A model generated the notes under the pieces. The model saw only the letters and a program-made list of their open reading frames with translations, was not told the origin of the DNA and ran no database searches. 36,336 nucleotides of DNA. Origin: Bacteroidota bacterium (GTDB lineage Bacteria > Bacteroidota > Ignavibacteria > UBA10030 > UBA8401). The position numbers were made by a program, and so were the translations under genes. Location of the stretch: the NCBI GenBank assembly GCA_030679145.1, contig JAUXTU010000068.1:1-36336 (forward strand), written 5' to 3'. Positions 26,723 through 35,207 of this stretch are shown one piece after another (the stretch's first letter is position 1; the number at the start of each line of letters is the position of its first letter).

Positions 26723-28756
26723 TTATTGTTGTGCCGCAAAGTTCAGTAATCGTTTCATCGATTCAATTATCACTAATTCACATTGCCCGCGCTGCAGCGA
26801 GGCTTTGGTTAATTGTTCAGACATTCGTTCGAATTCTTTGAAACTCATCGTCTCTTTGGAAGAAATGATCTTTAGACATTCCTCTCCAAGCGCACCAACA
26901 AATGCAAGATCTGCTGAAAGAGTTTCAACTTCTCGAAGAATTGGAGCGGTTTGCTGAACGGTAGTAAACTGCACATGATTCATTTTCCACAGCGCAAAAA
27001 ACATTGATAGAGAATCATGTGCTGAAGAATCATTGTTGTTGATATGACGATTCACAAGCGATGCAACAATTCTTTTAAGCGGTGCATCAGAAACGGCAAC
27101 ATCCATAAATCGGGAATAGGAGGAATATGATGTGAACTCTTTTCCTTTATCAAATCGATTATATTCTTCCAGCGGTTCAGCAACATCAAGCAAATGCTGC
27201 ACTATTCTATAATCGCCATTGCTGACTAACCTGCGGAGCATCATCATTTGATTTTTTTTATGAAGAAGACCGAGCTCTTCCAACTGAAAACTTATTACGC
27301 CCATACGGCGGTACATATCATCAACATTTCGGATTTCACGCGGCGACCAGAATCGTTCCGCAATCGCGGCAACGCGTGGCCAAATACGTGAATCGACATT
27401 CTCCGGCGTAACGAATTCTGACCACATGGTTGTTTCACCACCGAGAATTAATTCTTGTTGTGGTACAGAAAGAACTTCGTCAGCCGGAAAAGGATCGTTG
27501 GTATAATGGTTCTCCGCAGAATACATCAGGTCGATGTAATATCCGCGTGAGACCAACACTTGATATCCTTTTTTCAAAGCATTAATAAGTGATTTATCCT
27601 CACGCCATGTTTGAAGCACTGTGCTTTTCAACGTTCCTTCCTGCAGAATTTCCTCCCACCCAATGATCTTCTTATTATATTTTGTCAACAGTTCTGAAAC
27701 ACGTTTAATAAAATAATTTTGAAGCGCGTGATTACTGGTAATCTTCTTCTCTTTTTTGAACCTCGAAATTTCGACACTTGAATCCCAGTCTTTTCCTGTA
27801 TTCTCATCGCCGCCAATATGGAAATACTCGTCATTGAACAGCGCAGTCATCTCTTTAAAGACATTATCTAAAAATCCATAGGTCGATTCTTTTGTTGGAT
27901 CCATTACCGGATTGAATACGCCCCACGACCGTTCAATTGTATATGGTCCGGGGGCACTTGCCAATTCCGGATAGCCGACAAACCAACTTGTTGAATGTGC
28001 GGGCATATCAAATTCCGGAACAACTCTAATTCCTCTGTCATTTGCATACATTATGATCTCACGAATCTGCTCGTGTGTATAATAGAATCCATCCGATCCC
28101 ATTTCATGAAGTTTCGGATAGGTCTTGCATTCAACACGAAATCCCTGATTTTCACTCAGATGAAGATGCAACACATTTAATTTTACCGCCGCCATTCCGT
28201 CAATATTTCTGAAAATTACATCCAACGGCATATAATGGCGTGCAACATCAATCATTAAACCGCGCCATGCAAATCGCGGTTTATCATTTACAGAACATCC
28301 GGTGAAAAAATATCCAAAAGAATCCGCACCTAATAACTGCATTAGTGTTTCCAGTCCATGCATTGCGCCAAGATCGGTTGCAGCGTAAAGCAGAACAGAA
28401 TCTTTTGTTACGGATAATGAATATGTTTCGTCTTCACCTACTTTTAATATTCCGGTGCGGGAAATGGAAACAATAAATTGAGCAGTTGATACGGTGCGAT
28501 TCGATTTGTAATCTGTTGATAAGAATAATCCTGTGCGTCCTGCGATTCTATCAAATATTCTTACCACAGCTTTGTGCAGACGCGGAGATGATTGACCGGA
28601 AATATTGACCGTGAAAGATTCGTTGACACGAAATTGTTCGGAGGTAAACTGTATCGAAGAAGGATACGGCATCAACACGGCAGTATTTGATGAACCTAAT
28701 GCTGTCACAACAAAAAGAAGTGACGCTAAAAACATTTTGATCTGTATTCTATTCAT
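26723..28756 (-). CDS. Secreted beta-N-acetylhexosaminidase, GH20
   Basis: This 677-residue protein has a signal peptide (MNRIQIKMFLASLLFVVTALGSS). A GH20b-like N-terminal domain (about 25-160) precedes the catalytic TIM barrel (about 160-490). RGLMIDVARHYMPLD, NVLHLHLSENQGFR, VVPEFDMPAHS, and the catalytic pair in FHIGGDE (Asp317-Glu318) are followed by IIGWEEIL, the acetamido-pocket TW and GGETTMWSE. A helical C-terminal extension (about 490-677) follows. The enzyme removes terminal GlcNAc or GalNAc by substrate-assisted catalysis. There is no sorting domain, so it is probably periplasmic. GGAG lies 6 bases before the ATG at 28756. It heads a tight run with the ROK kinase. Confidence 0.93.
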   Translation of the reverse strand: MNRIQIKMFLASLLFVVTALGSSNTAVLMPYPSSIQFTSEQFRVNESFTVNISGQSSPRLHKAVVRIFDRIAGRTGLFLSTDYKSNRTVSTAQFIVSISRTGILKVGEDETYSLSVTKDSVLLYAATDLGAMHGLETLMQLLGADSFGYFFTGCSVNDKPRFAWRGLMIDVARHYMPLDVIFRNIDGMAAVKLNVLHLHLSENQGFRVECKTYPKLHEMGSDGFYYTHEQIREIIMYANDRGIRVVPEFDMPAHSTSWFVGYPELASAPGPYTIERSWGVFNPVMDPTKESTYGFLDNVFKEMTALFNDEYFHIGGDENTGKDWDSSVEISRFKKEKKITSNHALQNYFIKRVSELLTKYNKKIIGWEEILQEGTLKSTVLQTWREDKSLINALKKGYQVLVSRGYYIDLMYSAENHYTNDPFPADEVLSVPQQELILGGETTMWSEFVTPENVDSRIWPRVAAIAERFWSPREIRNVDDMYRRMGVISFQLEELGLLHKKNQMMMLRRLVSNGDYRIVQHLLDVAEPLEEYNRFDKGKEFTSYSSYSRFMDVAVSDAPLKRIVASLVNRHINNNDSSAHDSLSMFFALWKMNHVQFTTVQQTAPILREVETLSADLAFVGALGEECLKIISSKETMSFKEFERMSEQLTKASLQRGQCELVIIESMKRLLNFAAQQ

Positions 28757-28896
28757 TTCACGCTCCATGATATGTCATACGGTGAAATTTTCTTAGAGAA
28801 AGTATTCTTTCAAAACAATCAATTCTGTCATATTTCTATCAACGAAACAATAATGCTGTAAACGAGATATGCACACAGATAAACGAGCAGAACAAT

Positions 28897-29961
28897 TTAT
28901 TTGATCAGTAAACTTTTTATTGTTGCTGTGCCATGCTCAGTATGTAATCGAATAAAATATATCCCGCTCGGAACGTTGTACGCATTCCACGAAACAGAAA
29001 AACTTCCTGCGGATTGCTTCCGCTCATCAACTAATGTTGCAATGTTCTTGCCGAGAATATCGTGAACAACAATTTTCACCGAACTCTGCTTTGGAATTGT
29101 GTATTGAATGACCGACGAAGCATTAAATGGATTTGGATAACTTGAAATAGAGAATCGCTCCGGCGCAAGAGTGGATTGAGTTTCATTGTTTACAGAAGTA
29201 GGATTCAGGATTGACAGTAGAACTTGCGGATAATTTGTTATAACGGCATCAACCTTTTTATCAATAAAACTTCTCATCGCAAGAGAATCATCAATCGTCC
29301 ATGGCCAGAACTCTATTCCTTTCAGGTGTGCGTAATCAATTGCTGCTTGCGTATTCCCGTTTCCGGATCCGATCACCGAACCGCCAATACTTTTCACTGT
29401 ATCAATTAATGCTGTAGTAACAGGATCGACATAGAGCAGTGTTGATGCTTGCGGATTTATTTTTTTCGCTTCGATCAATGCATCAATATGGAAACAACAG
29501 ATATACACTTGACCAATCATTCCCATCTCTTCGATCAATTTGACGGTATTTGAAGTGATATTGGTATTCTTTATTTCGATTGCTGCTTTGGCATTCTTTT
29601 CTTTCATTAACGCCAACACTTGGCGAAGCGTTGGTATCCTTTCATCTTTAAATTGCGGGGAAAACCATGTGCCTGCATCCCATCGGGCAATTTGAAAATA
29701 GTACATCGCAGTTACCGTTCCTGTACCATTTGTTGTTCTCTCAATCGTATTGTCATGAATAACAATCAGCGAATCATCAAACGTATTCCATACATCCAAC
29801 TCTAAATAATCAACGCCGAGATCAATCGCTTTCTTAAATGCGGCGAGAGTATTTTCCGGTGCAAGCGATGATGCGCCGCGGTGAGCGATAACTTTTACCT
29901 GTTGTGCTTTCATTGGAACGACCAATACAACCCACAACAGTGCGATCAATAAAAGTTTCAT
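28897..29961 (-). CDS. Glycerophosphodiester phosphodiesterase with T9SS sorting domain
   Basis: This 354-residue protein has a signal peptide (MKLLLIALLWVVLVVPMKAQ) and a GDPD TIM-barrel domain (about 22-255). His27 lies in AHRG, Glu54 and Asp56 in LELDV, His69 in VIHDN, with a late EFWPWTIDD and DAVITNYPQ. A T9SS type A sorting domain (272-354, YPNPFNASSVIQYTIP to KSLLIK) follows. The enzyme class splits glycerophosphodiesters into glycerol-3-phosphate and an alcohol. The fusion with a sorting domain places it at the cell surface rather than in the periplasm. It is a single gene, divergent from the kinase gene at 30163. Confidence 0.92.
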   Translation of the reverse strand: MKLLLIALLWVVLVVPMKAQQVKVIAHRGASSLAPENTLAAFKKAIDLGVDYLELDVWNTFDDSLIVIHDNTIERTTNGTGTVTAMYYFQIARWDAGTWFSPQFKDERIPTLRQVLALMKEKNAKAAIEIKNTNITSNTVKLIEEMGMIGQVYICCFHIDALIEAKKINPQASTLLYVDPVTTALIDTVKSIGGSVIGSGNGNTQAAIDYAHLKGIEFWPWTIDDSLAMRSFIDKKVDAVITNYPQVLLSILNPTSVNNETQSTLAPERFSISSYPNPFNASSVIQYTIPKQSSVKIVVHDILGKNIATLVDERKQSAGSFSVSWNAYNVPSGIYFIRLHTEHGTATIKSLLIK

Positions 29962-30162
29962 ACGGTTTAATTATAGATGATTGTAACCGAATAATGATTG
30001 GGTAAAAATACACTTTGACAGCATACAGTTGCATCACTAAATCTATGAGCGCAACAAATCTGCTGTAAACGAGCATTTTCCCATCTTCAGCGCACGAGGA
30101 TTGTATGGCGGTGAATATTTTCCTATTATTTACACGAAAATATTTTTAGTTTCACAGTAATC
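29962..30162. promoter_or_regulatory. Divergent intergenic region with a 9-bp inverted repeat before the kinase gene
   Basis: The 201-bp gap separates the minus-strand phosphodiesterase gene from the plus-strand kinase gene and must hold promoters for both. AATATTTTC (30114-30122) and GAAAATATT (30136-30144) form an inverted repeat with centres 22 bases apart, about two helical turns, ending 18 bases before the kinase ATG. It could be an operator for autoregulation by the LytTR protein; no proof is available from sequence. Confidence 0.4.
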
Positions 30163-30951
30163 ATGCAAACATCAGCGGATCTTCAAAAAAAAATAGATGA
30201 ACTGGAGCGATTGATTATTGAGCTGCAAGACGCTCTTCAACGCGAACAGAAAGACAATTCTCTTAAATCACAATTTATCGGGACTGCCGCGCATGAATTT
30301 AGAACTCCATTGACCACAATTTTAAATTCAGCCGATTTTTTAGGAATGGTCGGTCGGTCCTGCGACGAAGAAAAATATCGGGAACACATTACAAAGATAC
30401 AGCGGGCAGTAAATTATCTTGCTGAATTCTCGGAAGATGTTTTAACGATCTCAAAATTTGAGAGCAGCAACTCATTTGTAAAACCGGTCCGTTTTTTGAT
30501 CGATGAGTTTTGCCAAAATCTCATCGAAGAAATTTCGGATACACAGGATAAATCCCACAGGATCGCTTTCGTTTTTTCAGGTGCGACCACAGCACTGTAT
30601 CATGACAAACATTTGTTGCAGCATATCATTCTTAATCTTTTAGAAAATTCAATAAAATATTCTTTACAGAAAACGCCGATCGAATTATATGCCACCGTTA
30701 CATCAACTCATCTCGAACTAAGCGTGAAGGATCAAGGACGAGGTATTCTTGAAGAGGATAAGCAACGATTGTTCGAGCCATTCGAACGCGGAAGCAATAA
30801 CTACGATACAATGGGGACTGGCTTAGGACTTTCTATCGTTAAAAAATCCGTTGATATACTCAATGGCACAATAAATGTTAAAAGTGAACTGAATGTCGGC
30901 ACGATGGTTATTGTAACAATTCCATTATTACAGAATACGGCACGTCAATAA
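30163..30951 (+). CDS. Short cytosolic sensor histidine kinase
   Basis: This 262-residue protein has no transmembrane helix and no recognisable sensor domain. A coiled coil (about 5-35) leads into HisKA, with phospho-acceptor His44 in AAHEFRTPL. The HATPase domain has an N box (LNLLENSIKYS), DQGRGI, LFEPFERG and GTGLGL. Signal input would have to come through the coiled coil or a partner protein. The response-regulator gene begins 7 bases after its stop, so they form a two-component pair. It is one of the few plus-strand genes in the window. No good Shine-Dalgarno sequence precedes the ATG. Confidence 0.92.
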   Translation: MQTSADLQKKIDELERLIIELQDALQREQKDNSLKSQFIGTAAHEFRTPLTTILNSADFLGMVGRSCDEEKYREHITKIQRAVNYLAEFSEDVLTISKFESSNSFVKPVRFLIDEFCQNLIEEISDTQDKSHRIAFVFSGATTALYHDKHLLQHIILNLLENSIKYSLQKTPIELYATVTSTHLELSVKDQGRGILEEDKQRLFEPFERGSNNYDTMGTGLGLSIVKKSVDILNGTINVKSELNVGTMVIVTIPLLQNTARQ

Positions 30952-30958
30952 TATAGCC

Positions 30959-31732
30959 ATGGCAAAAATCTTAATTATCGATGACGATCAACCTGTGAGA
31001 TCAGGAATACGCGATCTGCTGGAAGTAAAAAATTATACTGTGTTCACTGTAGATAATGGACTTGATGGGATTCGAATTGCCAAAGAAATAGATCCCGATC
31101 TTATCCTTTGTGATATTATTATGCCGAAAATGGATGGGTATAAAGTTCTTGCTGAAATTAAAAAAGAGCCGGCACTGATGCTTGTTCCTTTTATTTATCT
31201 TACGTCAAAAACGGATATGGCAGATATGCGGTACGGAATGGGGCTTGGGGCAGATGATTATATCATAAAACCATTTGCGGCAAAAGATCTTTACCGGGCG
31301 ATCGAGACACGGTTGAACAAACAACAGCTGCTGATGCAGCAAATGATTAACAAAAAAAAAGAACCCGTTTCAAAACTGTCTGATGAAAAAAATCAACAGA
31401 CCGATCATTTATTTCTTCCGGTCGGTAACGAGATCCAATACATTAAGATACAAAGCATCGAATGTATCACCGCATTCAGTGAATACACAAACGTATATGT
31501 TGACCCGGGTAAAAAAATTGTTGTGCGTAAATTCTTAAAAGAATGGGAAAAATTCCTGCCTCACTCAACATTCCTACGTATTCATCGTTCCACAATTATC
31601 AATCTGGACTTTGTGGTAAAAATCGAGAAATTCTTTAAACGTTCATACATTGTTCATTTAAAAAACATCAAGCAGCCATTCACCATTAGTCAACGGTTTG
31701 CTGCAAAACTGAAATCACATAATTTGTTTTGA
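30959..31732 (+). CDS. Response regulator with LytTR DNA-binding domain
   Basis: This 257-residue protein has a receiver domain (1-122) with IIDDDQ, the phospho-acceptor Asp52 (LCDIIMPKMDG), the switch Thr in YLTSK and KPF. A charged linker (about 123-150) precedes a LytTR domain (about 155-257, with IECITAFSEYTNVYV, FLRIHRSTIINLDFV and IVHLKN). LytTR proteins bind DNA as dimers and often control secretion, exopolysaccharide or signalling genes. It is co-transcribed with the kinase and ends at a strong bidirectional terminator. Targets are not evident, except possibly its own promoter region. Confidence 0.93.
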   Translation: MAKILIIDDDQPVRSGIRDLLEVKNYTVFTVDNGLDGIRIAKEIDPDLILCDIIMPKMDGYKVLAEIKKEPALMLVPFIYLTSKTDMADMRYGMGLGADDYIIKPFAAKDLYRAIETRLNKQQLLMQQMINKKKEPVSKLSDEKNQQTDHLFLPVGNEIQYIKIQSIECITAFSEYTNVYVDPGKKIVVRKFLKEWEKFLPHSTFLRIHRSTIINLDFVVKIEKFFKRSYIVHLKNIKQPFTISQRFAAKLKSHNLF

Positions 31733-31762
31733 CAAATTGAAATAAATGCCAAATTTTCAAAA

Positions 31763-31793
31763 CAAAAAAAGAGGATAACATCCTCTTTTTTTG
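31763..31793. terminator. Bidirectional intrinsic terminator
   Basis: CAAAAAAAGAGGAT (31763-31776), an AAC loop and its exact reverse complement (31780-31793) form a 14-bp stem whose arms supply seven A and seven T. It sits between the stop of the plus-strand response regulator (31732) and the stop of the minus-strand lipoprotein (31815), so it serves both converging units. Confidence 0.9.
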
Positions 31794-31814
31794 TTTCCTT
31801 ATTTGTACTAAACT

Positions 31815-33050
31815 TTAATTCACTTTAACAATTTTTACTCCACCCAATCCGGAAGCGATCACCAACGTCTCTCCATCGAATGCCACATGATTTACTGATT
31901 GAAGTGATTGAAACATTAATTTGCCTTGTATCGTTAACGAGATGTTTGTGTCTCCTGTTGATGAAGTAAGGTCTTGTCCACTCTTCGCTTGATACACACC
32001 TGCTTCGCCATTGGAGAGGTATACATATTCACCGGACGCAGCGGCGGCATTGGTCACCGTTACGGAAGGATCCAATCCGGTAACAATCGTTCTCGGGATT
32101 GATCCTACTACTTTACCTGTTGCTAAATTCATCAAAACCATTCCTCCATCACCCGCCGCAATGAGAGCTTTTCCACCGATGATCTGTACGGTCGATTTCG
32201 ATTCTGGAATCGAGGTTCCTGTAAAATTATATGTGTTGATGAAAGTTCCTGTTGTCGCATTGAATACTGAAAGTTTTCCGCCCCCTTGAACCACTGCGAT
32301 ATAATTTGCATCGACATCAACCCAGCGAGCATCGGAAATTGGATAATTTGAAAGTTCTTTCAAACTATCTTTCGTAAGTGTATAGAGACCACCGGTATTT
32401 CCAGTAGTAGCATACACTTTGTTGTTTTTTGCTAATACAGATGTTGTAACATAGCTTGAGAGAACCGTTTTTGTTGTACTGCTAAGACTTAGTTTGTTTC
32501 CACTGGTTCCGACCTTTTCAACAACTGCCGGAGAAGCTAACGCGGCGTTTCCATTTGCTTCTGCCAGATAAACATTGGTTGTCGTTTTATCATAATACAC
32601 AGCGCTCACTTTGGTATCGTTGAACAACGCTTGTGAACGAATCGTCGCCTTTTTACCACCTTTAACCTGAACGATGTCAATAGCGCCAGCGTATGTATTT
32701 CCTTGAATATTGTAACTGATATAAGCAAAATCTCCATCCAAGGAAACAGATGTTGCCTGCAATTTCTGTCCGTTTATGGATGGCGGAGCAATCTCAGCTT
32801 CTAACACTAATTTCACCGCATTTGGTGATGTTCTCTTCGCAAGAGTGCTGTCTTTTACTTGGATAGTATCACTAAATATTGTTACCCGATCATTCAACTT
32901 ATCTTCATCATTAACAATCGTAATCCGTCCATCTGTTTGATCTGGAGTTGCGTTGGTTCCTGTTGGACTTTCATCCTTATCGCAACCAATAATTAATCCC
33001 ATCAATCCAAAAAGAAGAGTAGCTATGATAATTTTTATCGTATTGTACAT
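31815..33050 (-). CDS. Lipoprotein with propeller-like (LVIVD-type) repeats
   Basis: This 411-residue protein has a lipoprotein signal peptide with lipobox LIIGC (MYNTIKIIIATLLFGLMGLIIGC), followed by DKDESPTGTN. The rest is beta-rich with repeated short units that pair a hydrophobic strand with a turn, such as VSLDGDFAYISY, VDANYIAVVQGGGKLSVFNATTG, GGKALIAAGDGGMVLMNLATG, and a last VNHVAFDGETLVIASGLGGVKIV. This suggests a beta-propeller of the LVIVD or YVTN type. No catalytic residue was identified. The ATG at 33050 is preferred over 33086 because GGAGG lies just before it and the lipobox is then at the usual distance. Confidence 0.8.
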   Translation of the reverse strand: MYNTIKIIIATLLFGLMGLIIGCDKDESPTGTNATPDQTDGRITIVNDEDKLNDRVTIFSDTIQVKDSTLAKRTSPNAVKLVLEAEIAPPSINGQKLQATSVSLDGDFAYISYNIQGNTYAGAIDIVQVKGGKKATIRSQALFNDTKVSAVYYDKTTTNVYLAEANGNAALASPAVVEKVGTSGNKLSLSSTTKTVLSSYVTTSVLAKNNKVYATTGNTGGLYTLTKDSLKELSNYPISDARWVDVDANYIAVVQGGGKLSVFNATTGTFINTYNFTGTSIPESKSTVQIIGGKALIAAGDGGMVLMNLATGKVVGSIPRTIVTGLDPSVTVTNAAAASGEYVYLSNGEAGVYQAKSGQDLTSSTGDTNISLTIQGKLMFQSLQSVNHVAFDGETLVIASGLGGVKIVKVN

Positions 33051-33297
33051 ATGTCCTCCATCTATTATACTAAAGGTACCATGCACACCGCAAAGATGAA
33101 AGAGGAAATCAATTAGAGTAGTTTAATGTTGAAAATTGCTTGATAGAATTTTTCTCGTTTTTAAAACTCTGTTTCACATATTTCCCAGTAAAATAGTGTT
33201 TCAATAGCTCTCTATATTGATTGGGAAGACTTGATTTAACAAAACGAGACTTCTGAAAAATTAAATTGGCAGGTTAACGATAAACTGAAAAAAATAG

Positions 33298-33327
33298 AAA
33301 ATCCTCACCATTTCTGATCGGGATTTT
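33298..33327 (-). terminator. Probable terminator of the phosphoesterase gene
   Basis: AAAATCC (33298-33304) and GGATTTT (33321-33327) can pair, followed on the minus strand by CTATTTTTTTC. It lies 5 bases past the stop of the gene at 33333. The stem is only 7 bp with a long loop, so the call rests mostly on the T-tract. The rest of 33051-33297 holds no gene that I can support. Confidence 0.5.
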
Positions 33328-33332
33328 TTCGA

Positions 33333-34835
33333 TCATATTTTTTGTGTAAATATTTTACCTTGTCGGTTGATTGCTTCAACAACAATCGACTTTGCCTGTT
33401 TTGATGCAGGAGCAAAATATATATGATCTGCATTCACCGGAGAAACCCAACTGTATCGCTTAGGAAGATTCTCATCACCGTAAAGTTTTACCGATAACGG
33501 ATCGAATGAACGTTTCTGAACCATTTCTCCTTTTCTAATTCCATCCTCGTACCAGAAAATTTTCCATTCTTTATCAGCATCCCATATGTTGGCAAGAATT
33601 TCATCGGGAAATTGTGGGTTTGCTCCGTGTGCATACACCGTAAGCTGATGATCATTCGGCTTACCGGTTGCTTTGTAGAAACAATTTAACTCACTTCCGT
33701 TTACATCGTACACAGCATAACCATTTGGCGTTCCATCAAAACATATATCCGATGTCCACCACGCACCGCACACCGCACCCGCAACGTAAATCGGAATTCC
33801 CCCATCTATAATGCGTTCGCTCTCATGCATATGCCCGGAAATGATGTGTGCGTTGTATCCTTCAAGAATTTTATATAACTGCATGCGATTCATGACGATA
33901 TTGGATTTGCTTGCAGAATTTCCTCCTCCTCGAATATGATTCTCATTATACGGCGGAATATGCATGAACACCACAACCGTTTTCCCTTTTTCAACAAGAG
34001 CAAGATCGGCAGCGAGCCAATCGTATTGCTGTTGTTCAACATACCCGATATAACCGTTACCATGCCAAAGAATATCATCCAGCACAACATAATGCACATC
34101 TCCACGGTTAAACGAATAGTATGTCGGACCGAAATATTTCATAAACGTCCGCGCGGAATCTTCATCCGTTAGTGCAATATTTTCCACATCGTGGTTGCCG
34201 AGCACCTGAAAGAACGGAAATGCTGTTTGCGCAATTCCTTTTTCATAATCGGGATTCAATTCCAGATGGTCGAACATGATGTCGCCGCAAGCAACACCAA
34301 ACACCGGGTCGGTGTATGATTTTATTAATTGTTGAATATCGGGAATGGTTTCGTTCTGAAAACGTTTTACATCGTACGGATCCAGCATTTGCGGATCAGC
34401 AAGTTGAAGGAATGTATGTTTCTTGTCCGAGATCTTTGACGGAACAAGATTCCATACCACTTCCGCTTCATTTTTTTTATTTGGTTGGATTGGCGTATAG
34501 AATTTTGCCGTCCACACCGGATTTGTTGGAATTTCATATCCCGACGGAATCGAAAGAAATACAAACGGTCTGCGGGAATTTGAAACAAGCTCAAATGTTC
34601 CATCCGCCTTTGTTGACACAACTGAAACTCCGTCGGAAACTGCAATACCCTTCAGTCCTTTGCCCAGAGATTTTACTATTCCACGAACTCGAATTGGTGC
34701 GACAGGATCGGTTGATATAAGAATCGACGAGTACGGATCTGCGAGAATTTTCTCCACCGTTAAGAGACTGACGGCTGAAATTCCAACGGAGCGAAGAAAA
34801 GAACGGCGGTTAAATGCAATTGGAGTGTTGCTCAT
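33333..34835 (-). CDS. Tat-exported calcineurin-like metallophosphoesterase
   Basis: This 500-residue protein has a twin-arginine signal (NRRSFLRS, Arg10-Arg11). An N-terminal beta domain (about 47-130) is typical of the phosphoesterase N-domain class. The metallophosphatase core (about 140-375) has LADPQ with Asp147, CGDIMFDH with Asp185, GNHD (213-216), FMHIPP and SGHMH. A C-terminal beta domain (about 385-500) follows. The first motif is DxQ rather than DxH, as in this subfamily. The family uses a two-metal centre to cleave phosphate esters; the substrate is not evident. AAAGG precedes the ATG at 34835. It is a single gene. Confidence 0.9.
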   Translation of the reverse strand: MSNTPIAFNRRSFLRSVGISAVSLLTVEKILADPYSSILISTDPVAPIRVRGIVKSLGKGLKGIAVSDGVSVVSTKADGTFELVSNSRRPFVFLSIPSGYEIPTNPVWTAKFYTPIQPNKKNEAEVVWNLVPSKISDKKHTFLQLADPQMLDPYDVKRFQNETIPDIQQLIKSYTDPVFGVACGDIMFDHLELNPDYEKGIAQTAFPFFQVLGNHDVENIALTDEDSARTFMKYFGPTYYSFNRGDVHYVVLDDILWHGNGYIGYVEQQQYDWLAADLALVEKGKTVVVFMHIPPYNENHIRGGGNSASKSNIVMNRMQLYKILEGYNAHIISGHMHESERIIDGGIPIYVAGAVCGAWWTSDICFDGTPNGYAVYDVNGSELNCFYKATGKPNDHQLTVYAHGANPQFPDEILANIWDADKEWKIFWYEDGIRKGEMVQKRSFDPLSVKLYGDENLPKRYSWVSPVNADHIYFAPASKQAKSIVVEAINRQGKIFTQKI

Positions 34836-35067
34836 ATAAACCTTTCAGTGTAGTTCAATATCGCGTTGACAAAAAAAACGACAAAAATGTGTGGGAAGTG
34901 TCTTTATGACTCTAAAAATTAAATATTTTGAATATCTAAAATCCGTACAACCTTTTTCACAATAGAAATAATATATATTTATCTCCGCTGTCACAATAGC
35001 ACGTTTGTGGTATCTTACAATGTTTGCTATAGACAGGATTCTCTATAAAAAAAATTCAACACTATTA
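34836..35067. other. AT-rich intergenic region
   Basis: No credible gene was found. The stretch is very AT-rich, with runs such as AAATATTTTGAATATC near 34920, and presumably contains the promoter of the phosphoesterase gene starting at 34835. A plus-strand frame at 35005-35364 runs through the adjacent repeat and antisense to the esterase and is not believed. Confidence 0.5.
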
Positions 35068-35206
35068 GAGACATCAGAAAAATCTACAATCATATTCATT
35101 CCCAGATACGATGTAATGAGGAATCTTTCTTTTCAACTCAAAATCAAGAACGAGATTCTTCACTTCGTTCAGAATGACAAAAGACAATCAATTTTTCAGA
35201 TGTCTC
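35068..35206. repeat. 139-bp MITE-like element with 16-bp terminal inverted repeats
   Basis: GAGACATCAGAAAAAT (35068-35083) and ATTTTTCAGATGTCTC (35191-35206) are inverted repeats, 15/16 matching. Each arm continues inward into a related unit. On the minus strand the right arm reads on into GTCATTCTGAACGAAGTGAA and GAATCTCG (35178 down to 35151). The left arm carries a degraded version (TTCATTCCCAG...GAATCTTTC, about 35095-35130). It is therefore a head-to-head pair of a short interspersed unit. A third unit starts at 36180. It encodes no protein and ends 1 base from the stop codon of the esterase gene. Confidence 0.7.
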
Positions 35207-35207
35207 A

